Source of the DNA: Duganella guangzhouensis | GTDB lineage: Bacteria; Pseudomonadota; Gammaproteobacteria; Burkholderiales; Burkholderiaceae_D | NCBI RefSeq assembly: GCF_009674535.1 | Contig: NZ_WKJK01000015.1 | Span: forward strand, 1-64,000 | Length of the DNA: 64,000 nucleotides | Reading direction: 5' to 3' | Shown here: piece after piece, positions 25,283 to 34,798 of the stretch | Position numbering within the stretch: position 1 is the first letter of the stretch | Layout: the number at the start of each line of letters is the position of its first letter | Translations under genes and position numbers: made by a program | Notes under the pieces: model-generated | What the model was told of the DNA's origin: nothing | Databases searched by the model: none | Seen by the model: the letters and a program-made list of their open reading frames with translations, nothing else

Positions 25283-26185
25283 ATGACCCAACGCCTGACG
25301 TCCCGAACCATCTTCCTGCTGACGCTGCCGCCGCTGCTGTGGGCCGGCAACGCCATTGTCGGCCGCCTGGTGCACGACATGCTGCCGCCGGTGTTGCTGA
25401 ATTTCCTGCGTTGGAGCATCGCTTTTTGCATCCTGCTGCCGCTGGCCGGGCCGGTATTCCGGCGCGAGGCCGGGCTGTGGCCTCATTGGCGGCGCTACGC
25501 CGTGCTGGGCCTGCTGGGGATCGGCATGTACAACGCCTTGCAATATCTGGCGCTGCAAAGCTCGACCCCGATCAATGTCACGCTGGTGGCGTCCGGCATG
25601 CCGGTGTGGATGATGCTGAGCGGCTGGCTGTTCTTCGGTGTGCCGGTCAGCCGCAAGCAGGTGGTTGGCGCGGTGCTGTCGATCGCTGGCGTGCTGCTGG
25701 TGCTGGCGCGCGGCGAATGGCGCCACGTGCTGGAACTGCGGCTGGTGCCGGGCGATCTGTTCATGATACTGGCCACCATCGCCTGGTCGTTTTACAGCTG
25801 GCTGCTGACGCGCGCCACCGAACCGGCACAGATCCGCGCCAACTGGGCCAGCTTCCTGCTGGCGCAAGTGGCGTTTGGCGTGCTGTGGTCGGGCGCGTTC
25901 GCGGCCGGCGAGTGGGCCTTGACCAGCATGCCGGTGCAGTGGGGCTGGCCGCTGGTGGCGGCGCTGCTGTACGTGTCCACCGGGCCGGCCATCGTCGCGT
26001 TTGGCTGCTGGGGCGCCGGCGTGCGCGAGGCGGGACCGTCGGTGGGCTCGTTCTTCGTCAACCTGACGCCCTTGTTCACCGCCGTGCTGTCGTCGGCCTT
26101 CCTGGGCGAGGCGCCGCACGGCTACCACGCGGCGGCGTTTGTGCTGATCGTCGGCGGCATCGTGGTGTCGGCCCGGCGAGGCTAG
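25283..26185 (+). CDS. EamA-type DMT family transporter
   Basis: 300-residue inner-membrane protein with about ten hydrophobic helices arranged as two EamA repeats, for example AVLSIAGVLLVLARGEWRHV closing the first. Members export amino acids, purines or other small metabolites; the substrate is not deducible here. It starts 107 bp divergent from the DUF3460 gene. Confidence 0.9.
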   Translation: MTQRLTSRTIFLLTLPPLLWAGNAIVGRLVHDMLPPVLLNFLRWSIAFCILLPLAGPVFRREAGLWPHWRRYAVLGLLGIGMYNALQYLALQSSTPINVTLVASGMPVWMMLSGWLFFGVPVSRKQVVGAVLSIAGVLLVLARGEWRHVLELRLVPGDLFMILATIAWSFYSWLLTRATEPAQIRANWASFLLAQVAFGVLWSGAFAAGEWALTSMPVQWGWPLVAALLYVSTGPAIVAFGCWGAGVREAGPSVGSFFVNLTPLFTAVLSSAFLGEAPHGYHAAAFVLIVGGIVVSARRG

Positions 26186-26260
26186 AAAGCTTGACGTAGC
26201 GTAACGAATTGACGCGCGAGGCGTTCTACACTGCAACTCCGTCATCCACGGAGCCACAGT

Positions 26261-27943
26261 ATGTTGCCTCGTTCCATGATTGCCGCACTGACGGCCGCAG
26301 CCCTGTTGTACAGTGTGGTCATGCCTACGCCTGCCGCTCAGCAGCCCGATCCCAGCATCCGCGACGCGCTCGCGCCGGGTTTGCTCGGCTTGTATTCGAC
26401 CGAGCGCTTCCGGCTGGCGACCGGTCGCTGCCATGATTGCCTGGCGCCGGAGCAGGCGCTGTGGTACTTCCAGGATGAGATGATTGCCGTCGCCAAGGCC
26501 GACGCGGCCGACTATGCGCCGCGCCTGCGCGCGCAGGATGATGTGCGGGCCTGGTTGGCGGCCACCGGCGGCCAGCCGCGCAATCAGCCGCCGTCGTTAT
26601 TGTGGATCGGCTCGCCACACGTGGCCGAGGGCCGGCTCACCCGCGCCGCTGTGCGCGGAAGCGACGGGGTGCTGCTGGAGGGCGGCGGTGCGGTGCGCGA
26701 GGTCGAGCTGACGCCGCGTCTGGCCGGCAACCGCTCCTATGTCGACAGCAGCAGCCTGGACTTCTTTGCTGACAGCGAAGTTAAAGCCCGTGGCGTGCTG
26801 CGCGAAGGCAGCTTCGTGGCACGCACGCTGTGGCCCAAGCGCTACGCCATCCGCGCCGCCGCGCCCAGCCAGCCGCTGATGGCCGGCGAAACCGTCGAAA
26901 GCCTGGTACGCGCGCAGCAGGGCGGCGCCACCGCACCGTACGCCGTGCGCACGTTGTGGCGGCGCGACGGTGGCACCCAGCCGCTACCGCTGGCCGGCAA
27001 GCCAGTCCTGGCCTTCGTGCTGAACGGCGCCCAGGGCGATGATGACGAAGCCTGGGGCGGCCACTTCGCCGTCGCCACCGGCCGCTTTGGCGCGGCGGGC
27101 GAGTGGGACAACTGGCTGGTCAACAACTTCTACAGCCTGGCCTCGATCAGCGAAAAAGGTATCATCGCTTCCACCTTGCCGATGGATGCCTACATGGCCG
27201 ACCTCAACAGCGGGCAGTCGTGGTATCGGCCATCCTACATGCTGATCGCCGTGCTGAAGGACCAGCGCGCACCGGCGCTGTACCAGGAAGCCATCAGCCG
27301 CGTGTTCAGCCATTTCTACCGCCAGGATTTTCACTATCGCCACGCCAGCACCAACTGCGCCGGCATCAGCATGGAAACCCTGCGCACGCTGGGCTGGAAT
27401 ATTCCACGCCAAGGCGGCGAGAACCCGCTGAAAGCCGCGCTAGCCTTGCCCTACATGGCATTGAAAGAAGTCAGCCTCGCCAGCGGCCAGACCGCTTACG
27501 ATTACCTGAAGACCGAGCGCACCGAACTGCTGCCGTTCGCCGCCTTCAATGCCATCGGAAGCGACCTGCTTGGCCGCGTCACGGCGGGGCAGGCCAGCGG
27601 CCGCCTGGAGGCGCAACTGGCCGACGATCTGGAAGCGTTGCTGTTCGTACGGATTCCGCAATTTCCATCCTCGCGGGCATTTGGCAGCGATCCGGTGCTG
27701 TCGCTGCGCGAATACGAACAGCGCGCACCAGCCAATCGCGCCGACTGGCAAATTGTGCCAGTGCCGCCACGTCTGTTTCCGGCCGCGCTGAAAGACCCCA
27801 CCGCGCCGCGCGAACGCCGGCCCGCCTCGGTCAAAGCCACCTGGATCTGGGGCGCCGTAGCGGCCTCGCTGGCGCTGGTCAGCACGCTGGCGCTGCGCCG
27901 ACGCCGCGCGCGGGCCGCTGTGAAGCCGCCGGCGCGGGATTAG
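26261..27943 (+). CDS. Exported membrane-anchored protein, possible papain-like hydrolase
   Basis: 560 residues of unrecognised specific function. The N-terminus is a signal peptide (MLPRSMIAALTAAALLYSVV...PTPAAQ). A single C-terminal helix (TWIWGAVAASLALVSTLALR) followed by a basic tail suggests membrane anchoring. The central part has the block WGGHFAVATGRFG, then NNFYSL, and later HASTNCAGISMETLRTLGW. A conserved-looking His and an NC motif in this order resemble the His/Cys arrangement of permuted NlpC/P60-like or DUF4105-like proteins, but this is only a pattern match. The gene overlaps the convergent LysR gene by 4 bp. Confidence 0.6.
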   Translation: MLPRSMIAALTAAALLYSVVMPTPAAQQPDPSIRDALAPGLLGLYSTERFRLATGRCHDCLAPEQALWYFQDEMIAVAKADAADYAPRLRAQDDVRAWLAATGGQPRNQPPSLLWIGSPHVAEGRLTRAAVRGSDGVLLEGGGAVREVELTPRLAGNRSYVDSSSLDFFADSEVKARGVLREGSFVARTLWPKRYAIRAAAPSQPLMAGETVESLVRAQQGGATAPYAVRTLWRRDGGTQPLPLAGKPVLAFVLNGAQGDDDEAWGGHFAVATGRFGAAGEWDNWLVNNFYSLASISEKGIIASTLPMDAYMADLNSGQSWYRPSYMLIAVLKDQRAPALYQEAISRVFSHFYRQDFHYRHASTNCAGISMETLRTLGWNIPRQGGENPLKAALALPYMALKEVSLASGQTAYDYLKTERTELLPFAAFNAIGSDLLGRVTAGQASGRLEAQLADDLEALLFVRIPQFPSSRAFGSDPVLSLREYEQRAPANRADWQIVPVPPRLFPAALKDPTAPRERRPASVKATWIWGAVAASLALVSTLALRRRRARAAVKPPARD

Positions 27944-28845
27944 CCGCCGGTCGCCGCCTTTAAGGCATCGATAAACACGCGCACCTTTTGTGGCAGGTGC
28001 GCGCTGGCCGGATACACCGCGTGGATATCGCTCTCCGGCAGCGACCATTCCGGCAGCAGCCGCACCAATCGTCCGGCCGCCACGTCCTCCTTCACCGAGA
28101 ACACAGTGGCGAACAGCATGCCGTCGCCAGCCAGCGCGGCGGCGCGCGTGGCGTAGGCGGTGTTCGATGAAAATACAGTGTTGCGCATCCGTACCTCCAG
28201 CGCATTGCCGGCACCATCGCTGAATGTGAAGCGCGCCGGCTGCGGTAGCACCGACAGCGCGACGTGCGGCAGCGGCGGCAATTCCTCGGGATGCGTTGGC
28301 ATGCCGTGGCGGGCGATGAAGTCCGGGCTGGCCACTAGCCAGCGCGTCAGCGTATCGACCCGCGTCGCCATCAGGCCGGAATCGGCCAGCTTGCCCAGTC
28401 GTACCGTGACATCGATGCCTTCCGCGATCAGGTCGATGACATGGTCGCCGCAAATCAGGTCGATCTTTAGCGCCGGGTAACGCGCCCGCAGCTGCGCCAG
28501 CACCGGCGCCACCACGATCACACCGTAATCGATCGGCGCCGCCACCCGCAGCGTGCCTTGCGGCGCCGTGCGGCCGCTGCGCGCCTGCTCCACGGCCTGT
28601 TGCGCCGCCTGCAGCACTTGCCTGCTGGCGTCGTAAAAGTCGCGCCCCGCCTCGGTCAGGCTGAGTTTGCGCGTCGAGCGCAGCAGCAAGCCGACACCGA
28701 TTTCCTGCTCCAGCAACTGCATATGCTTGCTGACCATGGACTTGGCCAGGCCCAACCGTTCGGCCGCCGCCGTCAGTGAGCCGGCCTCGACCACGGCGAC
28801 AAAGGTCGTCAGCCGATTGAGGTTGATGGTATTCAGATCGATCAT
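27940..28845 (-). CDS. LysR family transcriptional regulator
   Basis: 301 residues with the N-terminal HTH (FVAVVEAGSLTAAAERLGLAKSMVSKHMQLLE) written in shorter form as AAAERLGLAKSMVSKH, and a C-terminal LysR substrate-binding domain. It is divergent from the GST and PNPOx-like genes, which it probably controls; a 19-bp palindrome lies just upstream of its start. The effector is unknown. Confidence 0.92.
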   Translation of the reverse strand: MIDLNTINLNRLTTFVAVVEAGSLTAAAERLGLAKSMVSKHMQLLEQEIGVGLLLRSTRKLSLTEAGRDFYDASRQVLQAAQQAVEQARSGRTAPQGTLRVAAPIDYGVIVVAPVLAQLRARYPALKIDLICGDHVIDLIAEGIDVTVRLGKLADSGLMATRVDTLTRWLVASPDFIARHGMPTHPEELPPLPHVALSVLPQPARFTFSDGAGNALEVRMRNTVFSSNTAYATRAAALAGDGMLFATVFSVKEDVAAGRLVRLLPEWSLPESDIHAVYPASAHLPQKVRVFIDALKAATGG

Positions 28846-28853
28846 GCATCAAT

Positions 28854-28872
28854 TGTACACTTTGAGTGGACA
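28854..28872. promoter_or_regulatory. Candidate LysR operator
   Basis: TGTACACT-TTG-AGTGGACA is a 19-bp palindrome with one mismatched pair, 8 bp upstream of the lysR start and 82 bp from the divergent GST start. The position fits autoregulation plus control of the divergent genes. Confidence 0.5.
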
Positions 28873-28954
28873 GTGATTCCGATTTTGTCCGGCTTATCAG
28901 CACGATGGCGGCTGCCTATACTGGCCTCATCCAACCACCATTCGGGAAAACAAC

Positions 28955-29578
28955 ATGAAACTGTACGGCTTCCACCTGTCCGGCCACAGCCACCGCGCCG
29001 AGCTGATGCTCAACCTGCTGCGGCTGCCCTACGAGTTCATCGAGATCGACATGGCCGCGCGCGAAAACCGTGGCGCCGTGCATCTGGCCCGCAACGCCTT
29101 CGGTGAAATCCCGGTACTGGAAGACGGTGACGTGGTGCTGGCCGATTCCACCGCCATTCTGGTCTACCTGGCCTCGAAATACGACGACAGCGGGCGCTGG
29201 CTGCCGCGTGATCCGGTAGCGGCCGCCAACGTGCAGCGCTGGCTATCGACCGCTTCCGGCAAAGTCGCCTACGGCCCGGCAGCCGCGCGGCTGGTGACGG
29301 TGTTTGGCGCGCCGCTGGACCACGAGCGCGCCCAAATCACGGCGGTGCGATTGTTCGACGTGCTTGAGCAGGAATTGGCCGGGCGCCGCTGGCTGGTGGG
29401 CGAACACGCCAGCATTGCCGACATCGCTGGTTACAGCTACATCGCCCACGCGCCGGAGGGCGGCGTGTCGCTGAAACCGTATCCCAACATCCGCGCATGG
29501 TTGGGCAATATCCGCGCGCTGCCAGGCTTTGTGCCGATGCGCGCCACACCTGCCGGTCTCGCGCCCGAGGAGGCATAA
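28955..29578 (+). CDS. Glutathione S-transferase family protein
   Basis: 207 residues. An N-terminal thioredoxin-like domain starts MKLYGFHLSGHSHRAELMLN and includes EIPVLEDGDVVLADSTAIL, the glutathione-binding region. The C-terminal helical domain has the conserved WLVGEHASIADIAGYSYI. It probably conjugates or reduces electrophiles in the cytoplasm. It precedes a PNPOx-like gene by only 3 nt and is divergent from a LysR regulator. Confidence 0.92.
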   Translation: MKLYGFHLSGHSHRAELMLNLLRLPYEFIEIDMAARENRGAVHLARNAFGEIPVLEDGDVVLADSTAILVYLASKYDDSGRWLPRDPVAAANVQRWLSTASGKVAYGPAAARLVTVFGAPLDHERAQITAVRLFDVLEQELAGRRWLVGEHASIADIAGYSYIAHAPEGGVSLKPYPNIRAWLGNIRALPGFVPMRATPAGLAPEEA

Positions 29579-29581
29579 GCA

Positions 29582-30523
29582 ATGAATGCGATCTCGTCCC
29601 CGTTCCACGCGCATGAGATTGAAATCCAGGAGCGCGTTGGCGCGCGCGAGCATACCGTTCGCGTCGAACCCTTCATCCGCGATCACATGCCAGAGCAGCA
29701 CCGTGAGTTTTACGCCGAGTTGCCGTTCTTCTTCCTGGGCGCGCTGGACGCGGCCGGTCAGCCGTGGGCGACCGTGCTGGCCGGCGACCCCGGCTTCATC
29801 CACACGCCGGACGCGGGCACGCTCAGCATCAGCGGCGGCCTGCTGGCGGGCGATCCGCTGCAAGGCCAGCTGCATGTGGGAGCCCATGTTGGCGGGCTGG
29901 GCATGGCGCCGGAGACGCGCCGCCGCAATCGCGTCAACGGCGAGATCGTAGCGCTGGACCAGCCAGGGATGCGTATCGCCGTCCGGCAAAGCTTTGGCAA
30001 CTGCCCAAAATACATCCAGCAGCGCGAGCACACGGCGGTGCCATCTGCTGGCCGTGAAGTGCAGGTGCAGCGCCGCGCGGCATTGTCTGCCGCCGACCGC
30101 GAATTGATCGCGCGCGCCGACACCTTCTTCATCGCCAGCGCCAACGTGGCGGCCAATGCAGGGCGCGGGCGCGGCGTGGACGTGTCGCATCGCGGCGGCC
30201 GACCTGGCTTCGTTCGCGTGGACGACGACCACACGCTGACCTCACCCGAATTCATCGGCAACTTCTTCTTCAACACGCTCGGCAACCTGGCCGCCGAGCC
30301 GCGTGCCGGCCTGCTATTCATCGACTTCAGCAGCGGCGACTTGCTGCATGTGACGGTGGACGCGGAGATCGTCTGGGATGGTCCGGAGGTAGAAGGGTTT
30401 GCCGGCGCCGAACGCCTGCTGCGCTTCCAAGTGCGCGAAGTGGTGCGCAACGCCGGGGCGCTTCCGTTCCGCTGGACCACCCCGGTACCCGCCGCGCAAC
30501 TGATGCGCACCGGCACCTGGTAA
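29582..30523 (+). CDS. Pyridoxamine 5'-phosphate oxidase-like FMN-binding protein
   Basis: 313 residues. The N-terminal region with EQHREFYAELPFFFLGALDA and PWATVLAGDPGFIHTP and the later EFIGNFFFNTLGNLAAEP fit the split-barrel flavin-reductase/PNPOx fold. It is longer than true PdxH (about 215 residues), so pyridoxine biosynthesis is unlikely. Tight linkage to a GST (3-nt gap) suggests redox handling of a xenobiotic. The exact substrate is unknown. Confidence 0.8.
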   Translation: MNAISSPFHAHEIEIQERVGAREHTVRVEPFIRDHMPEQHREFYAELPFFFLGALDAAGQPWATVLAGDPGFIHTPDAGTLSISGGLLAGDPLQGQLHVGAHVGGLGMAPETRRRNRVNGEIVALDQPGMRIAVRQSFGNCPKYIQQREHTAVPSAGREVQVQRRAALSAADRELIARADTFFIASANVAANAGRGRGVDVSHRGGRPGFVRVDDDHTLTSPEFIGNFFFNTLGNLAAEPRAGLLFIDFSSGDLLHVTVDAEIVWDGPEVEGFAGAERLLRFQVREVVRNAGALPFRWTTPVPAAQLMRTGTW

Positions 30524-30540
30524 GGCGTGGCGGTGCCGAG

Positions 30541-30855
30541 CTATTTGCGTGTCACCGGATCGTCTTGCGGATTGGCGGTAGTGGGCGCGGCCTCCGGCTT
30601 GTCTGCCTTGCCATTATGCTTGCCGCAGGCGGCGCTGTTGTTGGCGGTGGCCTTGCTGGTCTTGCTGTGCTGCTCGACGCTTTCGCCACCGCTGGCGTCT
30701 ACGCCGCCCTGCATGCCGGCGCAGGGTGATTTGGCCGCTTTCTGCTTGGCTGGCGTGGTCTTGCCATCAGCGCTTTTCACGGCCGGATCGGGCTCACTCT
30801 GTGCCCAGGCGCCAGTGCTCAGGCAGGCGACCAGGATTGCAATGTGCATCTTCAT
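30541..30855 (-). CDS. Small exported hydrophilic protein
   Basis: 104 residues from the ATG at 30855, which has GGAGG 6 nt upstream. The N-terminus MKMHIAILVACLSTGAWAQ is a signal peptide; the mature part is Lys/Ala/Ser-rich, low-complexity, with two cysteines (PCAGM and AACGKH). No family is recognised. It is convergent with the PNPOx-like gene, 17 bp apart. Confidence 0.6.
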   Translation of the reverse strand: MKMHIAILVACLSTGAWAQSEPDPAVKSADGKTTPAKQKAAKSPCAGMQGGVDASGGESVEQHSKTSKATANNSAACGKHNGKADKPEAAPTTANPQDDPVTRK

Positions 30856-30945
30856 GATGACCTCCATACGAAGTGCTCATTGTGAGGCGTGGAGCGGGCC
30901 GGGCGCGTAGGAGCACGCCCTGTGATGCGGTCAGACAGCAGGCGG

Positions 30946-31425
30946 TCAGTGCCGCAGCGAGCGCCGCATGACGAACGGAGCCGGTTCCAGCGGATTGGCG
31001 TGTGAATACTCCAGCGCCTCGGCCAGTTCGAACTCGTAGGCGGTGTAGAAGTCGATCAGCTTGGGCTGGTCGGCGCGCACCGCCAGCCGCACCTCCTGCA
31101 CGCCGGCCGCCAGGCCGTGGTGAATCACCGCCTCCAGCAAATGCTGCGACAGATTGGTGCCGCGATGCTCGGGCAGCACGCCCATGCGGCACACTTCCCA
31201 CACGCCGGGCTCGGCCTCCAGCGGCAGCCAGCGCACCGACCCCACCGCCCGCTGGTCCAGCTCCAAAACAAAACCGCCGCCATCGCGCAGGTTCTCTGCG
31301 ACGATGACGGCGGTTTCGCGGTGTCCACTGGAAGTGACGCTCACCTTGCCGGCCCACGCGGCACGCGTGAGCTCGGCGATCAGTCTGGCATCATCCTTCG
31401 TTGCTTCACGCACTCGCAGGTCCAT
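30946..31425 (-). CDS. GNAT family N-acetyltransferase
   Basis: 159 residues with the GNAT fold: an N-terminal REATKDDARLIAEL helix, the beta-4 region SVRWLPLEAEPGVWEVCRMG and an acetyl-CoA loop LPEHRGTNLSQHLLEA. The substrate is unknown. It starts 10 nt after the end of metG on the same strand and could be read from the metG transcript. Confidence 0.85.
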   Translation of the reverse strand: MDLRVREATKDDARLIAELTRAAWAGKVSVTSSGHRETAVIVAENLRDGGGFVLELDQRAVGSVRWLPLEAEPGVWEVCRMGVLPEHRGTNLSQHLLEAVIHHGLAAGVQEVRLAVRADQPKLIDFYTAYEFELAEALEYSHANPLEPAPFVMRRSLRH

Positions 31426-31435
31426 GCCATGGTCC

Positions 31436-33601
31436 TTAACGAATGCGCATGCCAGGCTCGGCGCCCGGCCATGGATTCAGGATGTAGATGCCTGGATTGG
31501 CTTTCTCATCCGCCGCCGAGGCTGCCATGACCATGCCTTCCGACACGCCAAACTTCATCTTGCGCGGTGCCAGGTTGGCCACCAGCACGGTCAGCTTGCC
31601 GATCAGGTCTTCCGGCTGGTACATCGACTTGATGCCGGAGAACACATTGCGGTGACGGCCTTCGCCGGCATCCAGCGTCAGGCGCAGCAGCTTGTCCGAG
31701 CCTTCCACGTGTTCGCAGTTGACGATCTTGGCGATGCGCAGGTCGACCTTGAAGAAGTCGTCCACGGTGATTTCCGGCGCCATCACTTCGATGCCGGTTT
31801 CGGTCACGGCCACTGCTGGCGCGGCCTTGGCTTTAGCTGGCTTCTCGGCTTTGACGGCTGGCGCTGCGGCTTGCGCGGCGCCGGCTGCAGGCGCGTCGAA
31901 CAGGTCTTCGATCATTTTCGGCTCAACGCGCTTCATCAGGTGATCGTAAGCGCCGATGGTGCGGCCCAGCAGCTTGCTGGACACCACGCCGCTGGCGACG
32001 TCGGTATCGGTCCAGACGAACTGGTCGTCGTTGAGGAACTTGGCCACGTTGGCGGCCACGCCCGGCAGCACCGGCGACAGCAGGATCGACAGTTGACGGA
32101 ACAGGATCAGCGCAGTGGTGCAGACATCGTGCAGCTCGGCCAGTTTGGCTTCGTCCTTGGCCAGAATCCACGGCTTGTTTTCATCCACGTACTGATTGGC
32201 GAAGTCGGCGATTTCCATGATTTCGCGCAGCGCCTTGCCGAATTCGCGCGCCTCGAAGTTGGCGGCGATATTGGCCTGGCGCTCGACGCCTTGCTCGTTG
32301 ACCAGCGCACGCTTGATCCACGTCTGCGCGTTGTCGGACAGGCTGGACGCCAGCTTGCCGTCGAACTTCTTGGCGATGAAGCCAGCGCAGCGCGACGCGA
32401 TGTTGACGTACTTGCCGATCAGGTCGGAATTCACACGCGCCACGAAGTCTTCGCCGGTGAAGTCCAGGTCTTCCACCTTGGAGTTCAGCTTGAAGGCGAT
32501 GTAGTAACGCAGCCATTCCGGATTCATGCCCAGGTTCAGGTAACGCAGCGGCGAGATGCCGGTGCCGCGCGACTTGGACATTTTTTCGTTGTTGACCGTC
32601 AGGTGACCGTGCACCGCCACGCGCATGCGCTCGATGGTCGGGTGATCGGCAAACTTCAGCATCGCCGGCCAGAACAGCAGGTGGAACGACACGATGTCTT
32701 TGCCGATGAAGTGAATCTGTTCGGTGTTGGAATCGCGCAGGAAGGCGTCGTAGTCCAGGCCCTTCTTGTCGAAGTAATTTTTCAGCGAGGCCAGATAGCC
32801 AACCGGCGCGTCCAGCCAGACGTAGAAGTACTTGCCCGGCGCGTCCGGAATCGGAATGCCGAAGTAGGGCGCGTCACGCGAGATATCCCAGTCGGCCAGC
32901 TTTTCGCCGGCTTCGCCCAGCCATTCGGAGACCTTGTTGACCATCTCCGGCTGCAAGCGGCCCGGGGTGTTCAGCCATTCCTTCAGGAACTCGTAGCAGC
33001 GCTTGTCCGACAGCTTGAAGAAATACTGTTCCGACGGCTTGAGCACCGGCGTGGCGTTGGTGAACACCGAGAATGGATTAACCAGGTCGGTCGGCTGGTA
33101 GGCCGCGCCGCACACCTCGCAGTTGTCGCCGTATTGGTCCTTGGCGCCGCATTTCGGGCATTCGCCCTTGATGTTGCGGTCGGCCAGGAACATGCCCTTG
33201 ACCGGGTCGAAGAAACGGTCCACGGTCTTGGTCTGGATCAGGCCAGCATCGCGCAGCTTGCGGTAGATGCCCTGCGACAGTTCGACGTTTTCCGGTGAAT
33301 CGGTCGAGTACCAGTTATCGAAGGCGATATGGAAGCCGTCCAGATACTGGGCACGGCCGGCGGCGATCTTGGCCACGAATTCCTGTGGCGTGATGCCTTC
33401 CTTTTCGGCGGCGATCATGATCGGCGTGCCGTGGGTGTCGTCGGCGCCCACAAAGTGCACCTCGCGTGGAGCGTCGCCGTCGCGCTGCATTCGCTGGAAC
33501 CGTACCCAGATGTCGGCCTGGATGTACTCCATCATGTGGCCAATATGGAAAGCGGCGTTAGCGTAGGGCAGGGCAGTGGTGACGAACAGCTTGCGGGTCA
33601 T
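31436..33601 (-). CDS. metG: Methionyl-tRNA synthetase
   Basis: 721-residue class I aminoacyl-tRNA synthetase. The start at 33601 gives MTRKLFVTTALPYANAAFHI; an in-frame ATG 33 nt upstream is not family-like. HIGH is in AAFHIGHMMEYI and KMSKS in NEKMSKSRGTG. A zinc knuckle with CPKCGAKDQYGDNCEVCG is present. The C-terminal EMAP/Trbp111-like tRNA-binding domain starts near DDFFKVDLRIAKIV after an Ala/Lys linker. It is divergent from apbC. Confidence 0.97.
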   Translation of the reverse strand: MTRKLFVTTALPYANAAFHIGHMMEYIQADIWVRFQRMQRDGDAPREVHFVGADDTHGTPIMIAAEKEGITPQEFVAKIAAGRAQYLDGFHIAFDNWYSTDSPENVELSQGIYRKLRDAGLIQTKTVDRFFDPVKGMFLADRNIKGECPKCGAKDQYGDNCEVCGAAYQPTDLVNPFSVFTNATPVLKPSEQYFFKLSDKRCYEFLKEWLNTPGRLQPEMVNKVSEWLGEAGEKLADWDISRDAPYFGIPIPDAPGKYFYVWLDAPVGYLASLKNYFDKKGLDYDAFLRDSNTEQIHFIGKDIVSFHLLFWPAMLKFADHPTIERMRVAVHGHLTVNNEKMSKSRGTGISPLRYLNLGMNPEWLRYYIAFKLNSKVEDLDFTGEDFVARVNSDLIGKYVNIASRCAGFIAKKFDGKLASSLSDNAQTWIKRALVNEQGVERQANIAANFEAREFGKALREIMEIADFANQYVDENKPWILAKDEAKLAELHDVCTTALILFRQLSILLSPVLPGVAANVAKFLNDDQFVWTDTDVASGVVSSKLLGRTIGAYDHLMKRVEPKMIEDLFDAPAAGAAQAAAPAVKAEKPAKAKAAPAVAVTETGIEVMAPEITVDDFFKVDLRIAKIVNCEHVEGSDKLLRLTLDAGEGRHRNVFSGIKSMYQPEDLIGKLTVLVANLAPRKMKFGVSEGMVMAASAADEKANPGIYILNPWPGAEPGMRIR

Positions 33602-33700
33602 GGTTGTTGCACTTTTTGGGTGGAAAAGGAGCATTTTAACAGCGGATGCGGTGATTGCGCAGGTTGCGCTAGAATGGCGACATATTTAACGGAGAGTTAC

Positions 33701-34789
33701 ATGAGCATCGGAGTAGAAGACGTCAAGGCAGCCCTGTCCAAAATTGTTGATCCAAATACAACGAAGGATTTCGTGTCCGGCAAGTCGGTCAAGAATCTGA
33801 AGGTCGACGGTAGCGATATTTCGCTGGACATAGAATTGGGTTACCCAGCCAACAGCCAGATCGATGCCATCCGCAGCAGCGTGATCGCCGGCCTGAAAAC
33901 CCTGCCGGGCGCGGGCAACATCAGCGTCAGCGTGTATAGCAAGATCATCGCGCACACTGTGCAGCGTGGCCTGAAGCCGATGGTCAACGTGAAGAACATC
34001 ATTGCCGTGGCCTCCGGCAAGGGCGGCGTCGGCAAATCGACCACCGCCGCCAACCTGGCGCTGGCGCTGGCCGCCGAGGGCGCCTCGGTCGGCCTGCTGG
34101 ACGCCGATATCTATGGCCCGTCGCAGCCGATGATGATGGGCGTGTCCGGTCGTCCCGAGACCAAGGATGGCAAGTCGATGGAGCCGCTGGAGAACTACGG
34201 CGTGCAAGTGTCGTCGATTGGTTTCCTGATTGATCCGGACGAGCCGATGGTGTGGCGCGGCCCGATGGTCACCCAGGCGCTGCAACAGCTGCTGGAGCAG
34301 ACCAACTGGCGCGATCTGGACTATCTGATCGTCGACATGCCGCCGGGCACCGGCGACATTCAGCTGACCCTGTCGCAGAAAGTGCCGGTCACCGGCGCGG
34401 TTATTGTGACCACGCCGCAGGACATCGCGCTGCTGGATGCGCGCAAGGGTCTGAAGATGTTCGAGAAAGTCGGCATCCCGATTCTGGGCGTGGTGGAAAA
34501 CATGAGCGTGCACATCTGCACCAACTGCGGCCATGCGGAAGAGATCTTCGGCCATGGCGGCGGCGAGAAGATGTGTCAGGACTTCGGTGTCGACTTCCTG
34601 GGCGCGCTGCCGTTGACCATGGCGATCCGCGAGCAGGCCGATTCCGGCAAGCCGACCGTGGTGGCCGATCCGAACGGTAAAGTGGCCGAAATCTACAAGG
34701 CCATCGCGCGCAAGGTGGCGGTGCAGGTGGCGGAAAAAGCCAAGGACATGACCAGCAAGTTCCCGACCATCGTCGTTAAAAACGACTAA
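33701..34789 (+). CDS. apbC: Iron-sulfur cluster carrier protein ApbC (Mrp/NBP35 family)
   Basis: 362-residue P-loop ATPase that delivers Fe-S clusters. The ATG at 33701 with GGAG upstream is chosen; the open frame extends further upstream only through the divergent metG leader. A MIP18-like (DUF59) domain occupies the first 90 residues, then the deviant Walker A GKGGVGKSTTAANLALAL, the segment LLDADIYGPSQPMMMG and the cluster-binding CTNC. It is followed by a DUF4399 gene. Confidence 0.95.
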   Translation: MSIGVEDVKAALSKIVDPNTTKDFVSGKSVKNLKVDGSDISLDIELGYPANSQIDAIRSSVIAGLKTLPGAGNISVSVYSKIIAHTVQRGLKPMVNVKNIIAVASGKGGVGKSTTAANLALALAAEGASVGLLDADIYGPSQPMMMGVSGRPETKDGKSMEPLENYGVQVSSIGFLIDPDEPMVWRGPMVTQALQQLLEQTNWRDLDYLIVDMPPGTGDIQLTLSQKVPVTGAVIVTTPQDIALLDARKGLKMFEKVGIPILGVVENMSVHICTNCGHAEEIFGHGGGEKMCQDFGVDFLGALPLTMAIREQADSGKPTVVADPNGKVAEIYKAIARKVAVQVAEKAKDMTSKFPTIVVKND

Positions 34790-34798
34790 GGAGGCATC

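Noticed and set aside
29582..30523. PdxH (pyridoxine 5'-phosphate oxidase) of vitamin B6 synthesis
   Set aside because: The protein is about 100 residues longer than PdxH and is linked to a GST rather than to B6 genes; called PNPOx-like only.
31154..33298. A 714-codon plus-strand frame opposite metG
   Set aside because: Antisense to a clear methionyl-tRNA synthetase; no motif or ribosome binding site.
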